A stretch of 64,000 nucleotides of DNA from assembly GCF_044755465.1 (NCBI RefSeq), contig NZ_JBIVRB010000006.1:1-64000 (forward strand). The letters run 5' to 3'. Origin of the DNA: Peterkaempfera sp044755465. GTDB taxonomy: Bacteria > Actinomycetota > Actinomycetes > Streptomycetales > Streptomycetaceae. The notes under the pieces are model-generated. The model searched no databases and was not told the origin of the DNA. It worked only from the letters and a program-made list of their open reading frames with translations. Made by a program: the position numbers and the translations under genes. Positions 7,075-15,984 of the stretch are shown here, piece by piece. Numbering within the stretch: the stretch's first letter is position 1; every line of letters starts with the position of its first letter.

Positions 7075-8037
7075 ATGATCACCAGACAGCAGATCACCGA
7101 GGTGCTCGACCACCCGGTCTACGACGCCGACGGCAACAAGATCGGCGAGGCCAAGCACGTCTTCCTCGACGACGCCAGCGGCCGCCCCGAGTGGGTGAGT
7201 GTGCGCACCGGGCTGTTCGGAAGCAGCGAGTCGTTCGTGCCCATCCACGACGCCACCGTGGTGGAGGATCACCTGCAGGTCGCCTATCCCAAGGACAAGG
7301 TCAAGGACGCCCCGAACGTCGACGTCGACGCCGGCGGCCACCTCTCGGAGCGGGAGGAGCACCGGCTCTACGACTACTACGGGATCGACCTGGACGCCAC
7401 CTGGGCGCAGTCCAGCCGCTCCGGCGAGGGCGACTGGGTGTCCGGTACGAAGTCGGGCACCGGCAGGGGCACGGCGGCGGGCACGGCCATGGGCACCGGC
7501 ACCGCCATGGGCGCGGCGGGCACCGAGACCGGCAAGGGCGTCAAGGGCAAGCGCGGCACGGCGGGCGCCGCCGGGGTCGCGGACACCGGGTACGCCGCCC
7601 CGGCCGACACCGGCCTGCGGCGGGGCGGGCGGGAGGGCGACCGGGCCACCGCCGGCGAGCCGATGACCCGCTCGGAGCAGCGGCTGCGGGTCAGCACCGA
7701 GCGGCACGAGACCGGCCGCGCCCGGCTGCGCAAGTACGTGGTCACCGAAGAGGAGCAGATGACCGTCCCGGTGCGGCACGAGACGGTCCGGATCGAGCGG
7801 GAGCCGATCACCGACGCCAACCGCGACAAGGCCATGGCGGGCCCGGAGCTCTCCGAGGCCGAGCAGGAGGTCGTGCTGCACGACGAGCAGGCGGTCACCA
7901 GCGTGGAGACGGTGCCGGTGGAGCTGGTCCGGCTGACGACCGAGGAGCACGTCGAGCAGGAGACCGTCAGCGGCCAGGTGCGCAAGGAGCGCATCGAGGC
8001 GGAGACGCCGGACCAGGGCCGCACCACCCTGGAGTGA
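7075..8037 (+). CDS. PRC-barrel and DUF2382 domain protein
   Basis: 320 residues. Residues 1-75 form a PRC-barrel (EVLDHPVYDADGNKIGEAK, VTV-type strands), residues 115-180 are a Gly/Thr/Ala low-complexity linker, and residues 200-315 are a DUF2382 domain (LRVSTERHETGRARLRKYV, MTVPVRHETVRIEREP, VELVRLTTEEHVEQETV). This architecture is common in actinobacteria and Deinococcus-type bacteria and is usually linked to desiccation or general stress (YsnF-like). GGAAAGGGG upstream supports the ATG at 7075; the frame is open to 7027. It is followed by a strong terminator. Confidence 0.9.
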   Translation: MITRQQITEVLDHPVYDADGNKIGEAKHVFLDDASGRPEWVSVRTGLFGSSESFVPIHDATVVEDHLQVAYPKDKVKDAPNVDVDAGGHLSEREEHRLYDYYGIDLDATWAQSSRSGEGDWVSGTKSGTGRGTAAGTAMGTGTAMGAAGTETGKGVKGKRGTAGAAGVADTGYAAPADTGLRRGGREGDRATAGEPMTRSEQRLRVSTERHETGRARLRKYVVTEEEQMTVPVRHETVRIEREPITDANRDKAMAGPELSEAEQEVVLHDEQAVTSVETVPVELVRLTTEEHVEQETVSGQVRKERIEAETPDQGRTTLE

Positions 8038-8090
8038 CGGCACGGGTGACGGCGGTCGGCCCGCACGGGCCGCCTGCCGGAGCCGTGGGT

Positions 8091-8133
8091 CGGCGGCCGC
8101 GGGACCCCCTTCGGGGTGGGACCGCGGCCGCCG
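8091..8133. terminator. Strong bidirectional hairpin terminator
   Basis: Perfect 12-bp stem (CGGCGGCCGCGG at 8091-8102 with 8122-8133). The loop itself folds as an ACCCC/GGGGT stem-loop. It separates the convergent DUF2382 and deacetylase genes. Confidence 0.8.
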
Positions 8134-8167
8134 CCGTGCGTCGGCGCCCTCAGCGGCGTACGGGCGC

Positions 8168-9211
8168 TCAGTAGGGGCGGGCCTGCTTGGCGAAGGCGGG
8201 GTTCAGCCGGGACTGCTCCGACTTGGGGAAGGCGACGGTGTCGGGGTCGCCGTCGGAGGTGTAGCGGTTGGCCGGGCTCTGCGCCATCTTGTCCAGCCAG
8301 CTGGTGGAGCCGAACTCCGCCTCCTCGCCGGTCGCCGCCTCGGAGCGGATGCGCGGGATCGCCGTCGGGTCGAAGGAGGCGGCGAAGGGGGAGACCGAGG
8401 GGTTGGCGCCGACCAGGTAGACGCCGCGGTGGTGGTAGGAGACGCCGCCCGAGGCGCCCTGGACGGCCAGCGAGCCGGGCTTGGGCATCGATCCGAAGGG
8501 CAGCGCCAGCGAGACCACATTGGCGTTGGGGAGGATCTGCTTGATGCCCTTGAGGTCGTCCGCGATCTCGTGCTCCACCTCGGCCTCGCCCAGGCCGCGC
8601 AGGTTGGCGTGGTCCAGGGTGTGGTTGCCGACCTCGAAGCCGTGCGCGGCCAGCCAGGTCAGGGCGGCCTTGCTGCCGGTGGCGGAGAAGGGGTCGCCGT
8701 TGACGAAGAAGGTCGCGGTGGCGCGGAAGCCGGGGTGGCGGCTGGCGACGTCCAGCAGGATGCCCAGCGAGGTGTTCGGGTCGGGCTTGCCGTCGGAGCC
8801 CAGCTTGACCTGGCTGTTGGTGGAGTCGTCGAAGGTCAGTACGACCGGGTGGGCGCCCGCCGGGATGTCGATCCGCCCGCTGGTGAACTCGGCGGCCGTG
8901 ATCGGCACGTACCCCTCGCGGGCCAGCCGCTCCAGCTCGGCGCGGAAGTCGGCCGGGGTCCGGTCGTAGACGCTCGCCGGGTGCTCGCTGAGCTGGTGGT
9001 ACATCAGGACCGGGACGGCGCCCAGCTCGTTGGCGTGCACGGCGGCGGGGTCCTTGGCGGCGCCGGCGGCGGGCGACCGGAGGTCGCCGGCCGGGCGGGC
9101 GGCCGCGCCGGTGGCCGCCGGGCCGCCGGTCCCGGCGGGTCCGCCTCCCGAGCACGAGGTGGCCAGCAGACCGACGAGCAGGGCGGACAGGACTGGTACG
9201 GAGCGACGCAC
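8168..9211 (-). CDS. Polysaccharide deacetylase family lipoprotein
   Basis: 347 residues with a GTG start at 9211 and GGGAGG ribosome binding site. A short signal ends in LLATSC, making Cys20 a probable lipidation site, so the enzyme would sit on the outer face of the membrane. The NodB/CE4 fold is shown by VLMYHQLS, motif 1 LTFDDS (the usual Gly is Ser), motif 2 GNHTLDH with both zinc His, and ALPFGS as motif 3. The likely reaction is N- or O-deacetylation of a cell-wall or capsular glycan. It is divergent from a putative glycoside hydrolase, suggesting joint action on one polymer. Confidence 0.88.
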   Translation of the reverse strand: MRRSVPVLSALLVGLLATSCSGGGPAGTGGPAATGAAARPAGDLRSPAAGAAKDPAAVHANELGAVPVLMYHQLSEHPASVYDRTPADFRAELERLAREGYVPITAAEFTSGRIDIPAGAHPVVLTFDDSTNSQVKLGSDGKPDPNTSLGILLDVASRHPGFRATATFFVNGDPFSATGSKAALTWLAAHGFEVGNHTLDHANLRGLGEAEVEHEIADDLKGIKQILPNANVVSLALPFGSMPKPGSLAVQGASGGVSYHHRGVYLVGANPSVSPFAASFDPTAIPRIRSEAATGEEAEFGSTSWLDKMAQSPANRYTSDGDPDTVAFPKSEQSRLNPAFAKQARPY

Positions 9212-9370
9212 GGAACCTCCCGGGTGGTGACGGACAGCCAAGACGTTGCCTCCGGGCCGGGGGTCACAACCGTTCTGCCGCCGAACGGCGCAAGGAATGC
9301 CCGCTGCCGGGTGTGCCGGGGGAACCGGCCGGTCCGTCCGGGTGATATGCGGCAATTAACAGGATTATCC

Positions 9371-9384
9371 GACCTTATTTGGTC
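9371..9384. promoter_or_regulatory. AT-rich divergent promoter region with small inverted repeat
   Basis: GACC at 9371-9374 and GGTC at 9381-9384 flank an AT-rich core in the 215-base gap between the deacetylase and the DUF4015 gene. The stretch 9353-9420 is the least GC-rich in the area, which fits a shared promoter region. No confident -35/-10 pair was found. Confidence 0.35.
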
Positions 9385-9426
9385 AATCTCTCATCGACGG
9401 TCAGTCATCGATCAAGTTGGTGTCGA

Positions 9427-11055
9427 ATGTCTCCTGCATCCGCAAGCCGGGCCGACGCGACCCGGAAACGCTCCTTTCTGCGCACCCGCAAGGGCCGGCT
9501 GGCGCTCGCCGCCGGGGTCGTGGTCGCCTGCGGGGCGGCCGGCGCCTTCACGGTCCAGGCGCTCACGCCGGAACTGACGGTCCGCGGGCTGAGCGGCGGT
9601 TCGGTGCTGAACGCCGCGCACGCCAAGTCGCTGGCCATGTCCGTCACCGCCGACGACACCTCGCTGCTGCGCAGCCTGCGGGTCACCCTCGACGGCCGAC
9701 CGGTGCCCACCCGGCTGAACGGCGACCGGCTGGAGATCCAGCCCCCCGCGCTGGCCGACGGCAAGCACCGGCTCTCCGTCGAGGGCAGCGGCGGATCGAT
9801 CCCGTTCACCAGCCCCCGGGCCAGCCGCACCTTCACCGTCGACACCTCCCCGCCCGTCCTGCGGCTCGGCCCCGCCCAGGCCGCCAGCCTGCACGCGCCG
9901 GTGACCGTCCGGGGCCGGGCCAGCGGTGCCCGCCAGATCGAGGTCAACGGCCGCAAGACCGACATCGGCGCCGACGGGACGTTCGAGGTCACCGTCCAGA
10001 ACCCGCCGCCGGTCATCAAGGTCACCGCCACCGACCGGGCGGGCAACGTCGCCACCGGTACGGTGCAGGCGGTCGTCAAGCACCCGCTGATGCGCGCCGC
10101 GCACCTGACCGCCATCGGCTGGACCTCCGACAGCCTGCGCGAGGGCGTGCTCGACCTGATCCGGCAGAAGAAGCTCAACGCCGTCGAACTGGACATCAAG
10201 GACGAGGACGGCGAGATCGGGTACGCCAGCAAGGTGCCGCTGGCCCGGCGGATCGGCGCCGCCAAGGGCTACTACGACGCCCGCCAGGCCATCGAGGCGA
10301 TCCACAAGCTGGGCGCGCAGGTCATCGGCCGCATCGTCGCCTTCCGCGACCCGATCCTGGCCAACGCCGCCTGGCAGGGCGACCACCGCTCCTCCGTGGT
10401 GCAGACCCCCGGCGGCGACCCCTACGGCGGCGGCAACTACGGCTCGCTGGCCTTCACCAACTTCGCCGACACCACGGTGCGCCGCTACAACATCGACCTG
10501 GCGTCCGAGGCCGCCTCGCTGGGCTTCGACGACATCCTGTACGACTATGTGCGGCGCCCCGACGGCCCGCTCTCCGGGATGAAGTTCGAGGGCCTGGGCA
10601 GCGACACGCCCGAGCAGAGCATCGCCGGCTTCGTGGCCGAGACCCGCGCCGTCGTCCGGCCCAAGGGCGCCTTCCTCGGCGTCTCGGTGTTCGGCGTGGC
10701 GGCCAGCCGGCCCAAGGAGATCGCCCAGGACATCGGGCTGCTGGCCCAGCAGGCCGACTACATCGCGCCGATGGTCTACCCCTCCCACTGGGGTCCCGGC
10801 GAGTACAAGGTGGCCGACCCCAACGCCCAGCCGTACGACATCGTGCAGCGCTCGCTGGCGGACTTCGCCCGCAAGACCAAGGGCAGCGAGGCCCAGGTGA
10901 TGCCCTGGCTCCAGGACTTCTCGCTGGGCGTCCACTACGGGCCGCAGGAGGTCCACGAGGAGATCCGCGCCGCCGCCGACGACGGCATGCAGTCCTTCCT
11001 GCTGTGGAACGCCGGCGCCAAGTACCAGGGCGACGCACTGGCCGTCATGCACTGA
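9427..11055 (+). CDS. DUF4015 putative glycoside hydrolase, membrane-anchored
   Basis: 542 residues. An uncleaved or cleaved signal segment (LALAAGVVVACGAAGAFTV, about residues 22-40) is followed by two Ig-like beta modules (about 50-220) and a TIM-barrel domain from about residue 230 (HLTAIGWTSDSLREGVLDLI, NAVELDIKDEDGEIGY, DDILYDYVRRPDG, ADYIAPMVYPSHWGPGEY), which matches the DUF4015 putative glycosyl hydrolase family. The conserved Asp residues in ELDIKDEDG and DYVRRPDG are candidate catalytic groups. The ribosome binding site is weak. The substrate is unknown; with the divergent deacetylase, a surface polysaccharide is likely. Confidence 0.88.
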   Translation: MSPASASRADATRKRSFLRTRKGRLALAAGVVVACGAAGAFTVQALTPELTVRGLSGGSVLNAAHAKSLAMSVTADDTSLLRSLRVTLDGRPVPTRLNGDRLEIQPPALADGKHRLSVEGSGGSIPFTSPRASRTFTVDTSPPVLRLGPAQAASLHAPVTVRGRASGARQIEVNGRKTDIGADGTFEVTVQNPPPVIKVTATDRAGNVATGTVQAVVKHPLMRAAHLTAIGWTSDSLREGVLDLIRQKKLNAVELDIKDEDGEIGYASKVPLARRIGAAKGYYDARQAIEAIHKLGAQVIGRIVAFRDPILANAAWQGDHRSSVVQTPGGDPYGGGNYGSLAFTNFADTTVRRYNIDLASEAASLGFDDILYDYVRRPDGPLSGMKFEGLGSDTPEQSIAGFVAETRAVVRPKGAFLGVSVFGVAASRPKEIAQDIGLLAQQADYIAPMVYPSHWGPGEYKVADPNAQPYDIVQRSLADFARKTKGSEAQVMPWLQDFSLGVHYGPQEVHEEIRAAADDGMQSFLLWNAGAKYQGDALAVMH

Positions 11056-11098
11056 CCTCCACCGTACGGCCCCCACCGTACGGCCCCCGCAGCACAGC

Positions 11099-11128
11099 GG
11101 CCCCGCCCGGAAGCTCCCGGGCGGGGCC
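11099..11128. terminator. Hairpin terminator
   Basis: Perfect 12-bp stem (GGCCCCGCCCGG with its complement, 6-base loop) between the convergent DUF4015 and CBM48 genes. Confidence 0.8.
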
Positions 11129-11146
11129 GACGCGCGGCCGGTGGGG

Positions 11147-11422
11147 TCAGGTCAGCAGATAGCCGTTGCCGCCGTCGTGCCCGTCCGCGTGCTCCTCGTC
11201 GAACCAGTGGCCGCCCTCGGCCAGGTAGCGGAAGCCGAACCGGGACTTGGCCGGCAGCGCGACCGTCACCGCACGCGAACCGTCCGGGCGCGGCTCCAGC
11301 GGGTGGGCGCCGGGCTGCCAGTCGTTGAAGTCGCCGACCACGCTCACCTCGGTGTGCGGATGGTCGGCGGGCAGGACGAAGGTGACCTCAGTGCGGTTCT
11401 TGCGCTTGGTTCGCTCCAGCAC
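11147..11422 (-). CDS. CBM48 / isoamylase N-terminal domain protein
   Basis: 91 residues consisting of one early-set beta-sandwich: VTFVLPADHPHTEVSVVGDFNDW, then HPLEPRPDGS and FGFRYLAEGGHWFDEEHAD. The GDFNDWQP core is the hallmark of glycogen-binding CBM48/AMPK-like domains. No catalytic domain is attached. It is probably a cytoplasmic glycogen- or maltodextrin-binding protein, a common stand-alone form in actinobacteria. Confidence 0.88.
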   Translation of the reverse strand: MLERTKRKNRTEVTFVLPADHPHTEVSVVGDFNDWQPGAHPLEPRPDGSRAVTVALPAKSRFGFRYLAEGGHWFDEEHADGHDGGNGYLLT

Positions 11423-11566
11423 GGCTGTCGGCTCCTCGCGGGGTGGGGTAAGGGTCGAAGCGATCCTCGCCCCGGCCGGCGCCCGGCGGCCCGATGGCGG
11501 GGCCGTCCCCGCCGCGACTCACCCGACCGGCCGCCGCACGACCGGCGGATGGGGGAGCATGAGCGG

Positions 11567-12148
11567 ATGGAGGAGCGTACGCACCGGGCCGCGGTGTGGG
11601 TGGTGGCCGGCGCCCCGGGGGCCGGCAAGTCCACCGTGGCCGAACTGCTGCTGGCCGGCCTGCGGCCGGTTCCGGCGCTGCTGGACAAGGACACCCTGTT
11701 CGCCGGGTTCGTCGGCGAGGTGCAGACCGGGCACGGCAGGCCGCCGGGCGAGCGGGAGGGGCCCTGGTACGACGCCCATGTCAAGGTCCATGAGTACGCC
11801 GGGATGACCGCCGCCGCCCGGCAGGTCCGCGCGGCCGGCTGCCCCGTCCTGCTGGTCGCCCCCTTCACCGGGCAGATCCGCGACCCGGACCACTGGCACC
11901 GCTGGGCGGCCGAACTCGGCGGCGACCCGGTACGGCTGGTCTGGGTGCGCTCCGACGCCGCCACCCTGGCCGCCCGGCTGCGTGCCCGCCGCAGCCCGCG
12001 CGACACCGGAAAGCTGGCCGACTTCGCCGCCTTCGTCGCCCGTACCCGCCCCGGGGAGCCGCCGCCCGTGCCGCACCACGAGATCGACAACCGGGCAGGC
12101 GCCCCGGCCGCGGCGGCGCAGGTCGACGCGCTGCTCCGGCGGCGGTGA
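11567..12148 (+). CDS. P-loop AAA/kinase-like ATPase
   Basis: 193 residues with a Walker A motif GAPGAGKST at about residues 14-22, LLDKDTL (a Walker B-like or kinase Asp position) and a C-terminal RLRARRSPRDTGK segment resembling the lid of small-molecule kinases. It is close to the gluconate-kinase/chloramphenicol-phosphotransferase-like P-loop group, but the substrate cannot be named. A G-rich ribosome binding site (11551-11557) supports the ATG at 11567; ATG 11549 in frame is an alternative. It is convergent with the YihY gene, 16 bases away. Confidence 0.8.
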   Translation: MEERTHRAAVWVVAGAPGAGKSTVAELLLAGLRPVPALLDKDTLFAGFVGEVQTGHGRPPGEREGPWYDAHVKVHEYAGMTAAARQVRAAGCPVLLVAPFTGQIRDPDHWHRWAAELGGDPVRLVWVRSDAATLAARLRARRSPRDTGKLADFAAFVARTRPGEPPPVPHHEIDNRAGAPAAAAQVDALLRRR

Positions 12149-12164
12149 GCTGCCGGGCCGGTCC

Positions 12165-13058
12165 TCATCCGGCCCGGTGCCGCCGCCGGTGGGCGCGGTG
12201 CCGCTCCTCCAGCAGGCGGCGCTCCTCCAGCAGTTGGCGGCCCACCAGCGCGCCGCCGAAGACCACCACCCCCGCGCCGATCAGCCAGGACTGCACGATC
12301 AGCACGGTGCCCACCGGGCCGTAGCTCACCGCGTTGGAGACGATCAGCGGCGCGAAGACCAGCGAGGAGAAGACCCGCAGCCCCACCAGCCCCACCACGG
12401 TCGCCGCCGACCCCGGCAGCAGCGACCGCCAGGACTGCCGGCCGCCGAGCAGGAAACGCTGGCTCCACCAGAAGAACAGCACCGCGCTCAGCAGCGTCGC
12501 CGCCACCCGCACCCACCCCAGCCGGTGCAGCACCGCGGCGCTCTGCACATCCGCGAACAGATACCCGGTCAGCACCGCCAGCCAGACGATCCGCCGCCAC
12601 GCCGAGTGCCACGGACCGGCCGACATGTCCCACACCCGCTCGTACCCGGTCTGCACCACCGACGCGAAGGAGAGCCCGAACACCGCCAGCGCCACCACAC
12701 TGAACGCACTGGTCGTACTGAGCACCCGCCGGGGCGCCGCGAAGAGCCGCTGCACCGCCGCCGCCGACCGCCCCGAGATCCCCATCCCGTCCACCACCCA
12801 CTGCGCGAAGCCGTGCCGCCCCACCGGGTCCGCCGCCGCCACCACGATCAGCAGCGGCACCAGCGTGACCAGCCCCAGCGCCGCGAAGCTCAGCGCCCGG
12901 TGCATCAGCTCCAGCTCACCGCCGCGCCGCCAGCCGCGCCGCACCCCCGAGCGGTGCCAGGTCAGATGCAGCCGCCGATACCAGCGCGGCTGCGGCATCC
13001 CCGGTCCCGCCGGGCCGGCACCGGGCAGGGCGGACCGCCGCCCGCCCCGGCTAGGCAT
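12165..13058 (-). CDS. YihY/BrkB family membrane protein
   Basis: 297 residues with six predicted transmembrane helices, for example ALSFAALGLVTLVPLLIVVAA, SAFSVVALAVFGLSFASVV, IVWLAVLTGYLFADV, VAATLLSAVLFFWWSQRF and VGTVLIVQSWLIGAGVVVFGGAL, a layout typical of YihY/virulence factor BrkB proteins. The C-terminus is a charged Arg/His tail. The ATG at 13058 overlaps the stop of the upstream paralogous-family gene by 8 bases, so the two are translationally coupled. The role of the family is not settled. Confidence 0.88.
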   Translation of the reverse strand: MPSRGGRRSALPGAGPAGPGMPQPRWYRRLHLTWHRSGVRRGWRRGGELELMHRALSFAALGLVTLVPLLIVVAAADPVGRHGFAQWVVDGMGISGRSAAAVQRLFAAPRRVLSTTSAFSVVALAVFGLSFASVVQTGYERVWDMSAGPWHSAWRRIVWLAVLTGYLFADVQSAAVLHRLGWVRVAATLLSAVLFFWWSQRFLLGGRQSWRSLLPGSAATVVGLVGLRVFSSLVFAPLIVSNAVSYGPVGTVLIVQSWLIGAGVVVFGGALVGRQLLEERRLLEERHRAHRRRHRAG

Positions 13059-13446
13059 GCGGACGGGCCCGCTCCCGGATGGAGCGCACCAGCGCGTCGG
13101 TGACCAGCCGCAACTGCCGGTCGACCTCGCGCAGCCGCCCGCCCTCGACGGCGTACACCTCAAGGGTCCGGTCGACGGTGGTCGGGTCCATCCCGGCCTC
13201 GGCCAGGTCCCGGCGGGTGGTGGCCCAGCCGTGCCGCAGCCCGGCGACCTGGGCCCGCAGCTGGAGATCGGCCTGCCGGGCCAGCAGCAGCGGCTGACGG
13301 TGGAAGACGTCGTACTCCGCCCAGGCCGGGGGCAGCAGCGTCCACAGCCAGCGCACCGCCGACTCCTGCCAGCCCGCCGCCCCCGGCGGCCGCACCGCGT
13401 CCGGCCAGCCGGGCGGTACCGGATCGCGGGGCCGCTCGTCGCTCAC
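13051..13446 (-). CDS. Conserved actinobacterial helical protein, paralogous family copy B
   Basis: 131 residues, GTG start. Same family as the products at 3673-4071 and 18523-19026: VPPGWPDAVRPPG..GWQESAVRWLWTLLPP, FHRQPLLLARQADLQLR, MDPTTV and the C-terminal LRLVTDALV helix. It overlaps the YihY gene start, forming a two-gene operon with a membrane protein. A G-rich stretch abuts the start codon, as in copy A. Function unknown. Confidence 0.8.
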   Translation of the reverse strand: MSDERPRDPVPPGWPDAVRPPGAAGWQESAVRWLWTLLPPAWAEYDVFHRQPLLLARQADLQLRAQVAGLRHGWATTRRDLAEAGMDPTTVDRTLEVYAVEGGRLREVDRQLRLVTDALVRSIRERARPHA

Positions 13447-13507
13447 CCCTCAAGCGTGCGGCGCCGCACCGCGTTCCGCGAGCGGGACGCCACCGTGGCG
13501 GGCGGGC

Positions 13508-13543
13508 GGGTGGGCACCGCGCCGGGTTCGGCGGTGCCCACCC
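13508..13543 (-). terminator. Hairpin terminator after asnB
   Basis: Perfect 13-bp stem (GGGTGGGCACCGC at 13508-13520 with 13531-13543, 10-base loop), downstream of the asparagine synthetase stop on the minus strand. Confidence 0.7.
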
Positions 13544-13610
13544 CGGGCGCCGGCGGCGGACGGCGATCGGGCCCGTTCACAGCCTGGGCCCGTTCACGGT
13601 TCGAGCGGCG

Positions 13611-15461
13611 TCACAGCTTGAGCCGTACCCCGTACTCCCGCAGCCAGGTGTTGAGCTCCAGCACCATTTCGGCCGTGCCCCGCACCGAGTCCGGGTCGCC
13701 CTCGGCGGCGGCCACCCGCTGCGCGGCGGAGGCGTCCAGCAGCGCGTGCACGGGGGCGGACGGGTCGGCGAGCACCTGGGACAGCTGGCCCCACAGCGCG
13801 CGGGCGTAGCGCGGGTCCTGGGTGGAGGGGTACGGGCTCTTGACCCGCTCCGCGACGGCGGTCGGCAGCACATCGCGGGCGGCCGCCCGCAGCAGGCTCT
13901 TCTCCCGGCCGTCGAAGGTCTTCATCGACCAGGGGGTGTTGAAGACGTACTGGACCAGCCGGTGGTCGCAGAAGGGGACGCGCACCTCAAGGCCGGTGGC
14001 CATGCTCATCCGGTCCTTGCGGTCCAGCAGCAGCTGCACGAAGCGGGTCAGGTGCAGGTAGCAGATCTCCCGCATCCGCCGCTCGTGGGCGTCGGCGGCG
14101 GGCAGGTGCGGCACCTCGGCCAGCGCCTCGCGGTAGCGGGCGTCGCGGTAGCCGGGCAGGTCGAGGTCGGCCAGCAGCCCGGGGTCCAGCAGCGCCTCGC
14201 GGGAGCCGCCGTCCCGGCCGGTGAAGCCCTGGAGCGCGGCCACCCACGGGAAGGTGTCGGCGCCGACCGTCGCCGGGTCGTGGAACCAGCGGTACCCGCC
14301 GAAGACCTCGTCGGCGGACTCGCCGGACAGCGCCACCGTGGAGTGCTCCCGGATGGCCCGGAACAGCAGGTACAGCGAGGTGTCGCCGTCGCCCAGGCCG
14401 ACCGGCAGGTCCCGGGCGCGCAGCACCGCGTCCCGGTTGCCCGGGTCCATCAGGGCGGCGGTGTCCAGCACGATGTCCCGGTGGTCCGCCGCCGCGTGCT
14501 CGGCCATGGCGTGCGCGTACGGGGCGTCGGGGGTGGGGCGCAGCGCGTCGGCGGTGAAGTGCTCGGTGTGGCCGACGAAGTCGACGGAGAAGGAGCGCAC
14601 CGGCCCCCGGCCCTGCCCGCGCAGCCCCTGGGCGGCCAGTGCGGTGATCACGCTGGAGTCCAGGCCGCCGGAGAGCAGGGTGCACAGCGGCACGTCCGCG
14701 ATCAGCTGCCGGGTGACGATGTCGTCCAGCAGCGAGCGGACGGTGGCGACGGTGGTGTCCAGGTCGTCGGTGTGCTCCCGGGCCTCCAGCGACCAGTAGC
14801 GCTGGTCGGTGAGGCCGGCGCGGTTCACCCGTATGGTGTGGCCGGGCCGCACCTCGCGCATGCCGGACCAGCCGGCCTCGCCGGGGGTCTTGGCGACGGC
14901 CAGCAGCTCGCGCAGCCCGCCCGCGTCGACCACCGGCTCCACCGAGGGGTGGGCCAGGATCGCCTTGGGCTCGGAGCCGAACAGCACGCCGGAGGGGAGC
15001 GGGTAGTAGTACAGCGGCTTGATGCCCATCCGGTCGCGGACCAGGAGCAGTTCCTCGGTGCGCGGGTCCCACAGGGCGAAGGCGTACATCCCGTTCAGCC
15101 GGGCGGTGAAGTCGGCGCCCCAGGCCAGGTAGGCGTGCAGCACGACCTCGGTGTCGCTGTCGGTGCGGAAGCGGTGGCCCAGCGCCTCCAGCTCGCGGCG
15201 CAGCTCGCGGTAGTTGTACACCTCGCCGCTGTAGGTGGTGACCAGCACCTCCCGCTGGTCCTCGGCGACGGCCATCGGCTGGCGGCCGCCCTCCAGGTCG
15301 ATCACGGCCAGCCGCCGGTGGCCCAGGGCGGCGTGCGGAGCGATCCAGACCCCCTCGGCGTCCGGGCCGCGGCATTCCATGGTCCGGGTCATGGCGGCCA
15401 GCGTGCGCTGCTGGTCCGACAGATCCCGGTCGTACGCGATCCAACCGGTGATCCCGCACAT
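13611..15461 (-). CDS. asnB: Asparagine synthase (glutamine-hydrolysing)
   Basis: 616 residues. Makes asparagine from aspartate, ATP and glutamine. The start MCGITGW leaves Cys2 as the N-terminal nucleophile of the class II glutaminase domain (residues 2-215), followed by the synthetase domain with the pyrophosphatase loop LLSGGLDSSVITAL near residue 250. The full length fits the family. AGGAGGTGCCAC precedes the ATG at 15461, so the longer frame to 15542 is not used. Several asnB-type genes exist in streptomycetes, some in antibiotic loci; nothing here suggests a special substrate. Confidence 0.95.
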   Translation of the reverse strand: MCGITGWIAYDRDLSDQQRTLAAMTRTMECRGPDAEGVWIAPHAALGHRRLAVIDLEGGRQPMAVAEDQREVLVTTYSGEVYNYRELRRELEALGHRFRTDSDTEVVLHAYLAWGADFTARLNGMYAFALWDPRTEELLLVRDRMGIKPLYYYPLPSGVLFGSEPKAILAHPSVEPVVDAGGLRELLAVAKTPGEAGWSGMREVRPGHTIRVNRAGLTDQRYWSLEAREHTDDLDTTVATVRSLLDDIVTRQLIADVPLCTLLSGGLDSSVITALAAQGLRGQGRGPVRSFSVDFVGHTEHFTADALRPTPDAPYAHAMAEHAAADHRDIVLDTAALMDPGNRDAVLRARDLPVGLGDGDTSLYLLFRAIREHSTVALSGESADEVFGGYRWFHDPATVGADTFPWVAALQGFTGRDGGSREALLDPGLLADLDLPGYRDARYREALAEVPHLPAADAHERRMREICYLHLTRFVQLLLDRKDRMSMATGLEVRVPFCDHRLVQYVFNTPWSMKTFDGREKSLLRAAARDVLPTAVAERVKSPYPSTQDPRYARALWGQLSQVLADPSAPVHALLDASAAQRVAAAEGDPDSVRGTAEMVLELNTWLREYGVRLKL

Positions 15462-15587
15462 GTGGCACCTCCTGTGTCGCGTTCCCGCCGCCGTCCCCGG
15501 GCGGCGCTCGTCGCACGCTACGCACCGTTCGTGTGCGGTCACAACAGCCGCATTCCGGCCACCGGGGCCACCTCGTGCGGGCGGTGG

Positions 15588-15812
15588 TCAGCGGCCTCGG
15601 CGGTAGCGGTCCCAGGCTTCCTCCAGGGAGTCCACGGCGCCGGTGTCGGCGCCGCGTGCCAGCAGCCGGGATCGGCATTTCTCCAGGTCGGCGGGGCCTT
15701 CGGGCCAGTCGGGGTCATCCAGTACGGTCCGGGCCAGGTCGCCGAGCGGGCCGTGGATCTGCGCGTACGAGACGAGCCAGGCCCGGAAGTTCTTGTGCTG
15801 CTGATGGTCCAT
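15588..15812 (-). CDS. YozE-like SAM-fold small protein
   Basis: 74 residues. FRAWLVSYAQIHGPLGDLARTVLDDPDWPEG and the C-terminal SLEEAWDRYRR match the YozE sterile-alpha-motif-like family of small helical proteins. It lies 126 bases upstream of asnB on the same strand and is divergent from the LPMO gene, so it shares the DasR-box region. Function unknown. Confidence 0.75.
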   Translation of the reverse strand: MDHQQHKNFRAWLVSYAQIHGPLGDLARTVLDDPDWPEGPADLEKCRSRLLARGADTGAVDSLEEAWDRYRRGR

Positions 15813-15890
15813 GGGCCGATCCCTACCCGCTGCGGTGTCCGGCGTGGTCGACGGCCGGCGGCAATCCGTCCGAAGGGGCGCTTCCTCAAT

Positions 15891-15902
15891 TGGTTCAGAC
15901 CA
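15891..15902. promoter_or_regulatory. DasR-responsive element (dre-like box)
   Basis: TGGTTCAGACCA differs from the known dre core TGGTCTAGACCA only at the two central bases. It sits directly upstream of and next to the -35 of the LPMO gene, as in streptomycete chitinase promoters. DasR is the GntR-family repressor released by glucosamine-6-phosphate. The match is read from the sequence; binding is inferred. Confidence 0.7.
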
Positions 15903-15932
15903 TTGACGCGCTCATTCCGCTTCTTCTACGGT
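15903..15932 (+). promoter_or_regulatory. LPMO gene promoter
   Basis: TTGACG at 15903-15908 and TACGGT at 15927-15932, 18-base spacer, 52 bases before the start codon. The -35 touches the dre-like box, so repressor binding would block the polymerase. Confidence 0.6.
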
Positions 15933-15984
15933 GTGACCACCCCGACACCTGCCGCATCCATGCCAAGTGCATCCAGGAGGCACC

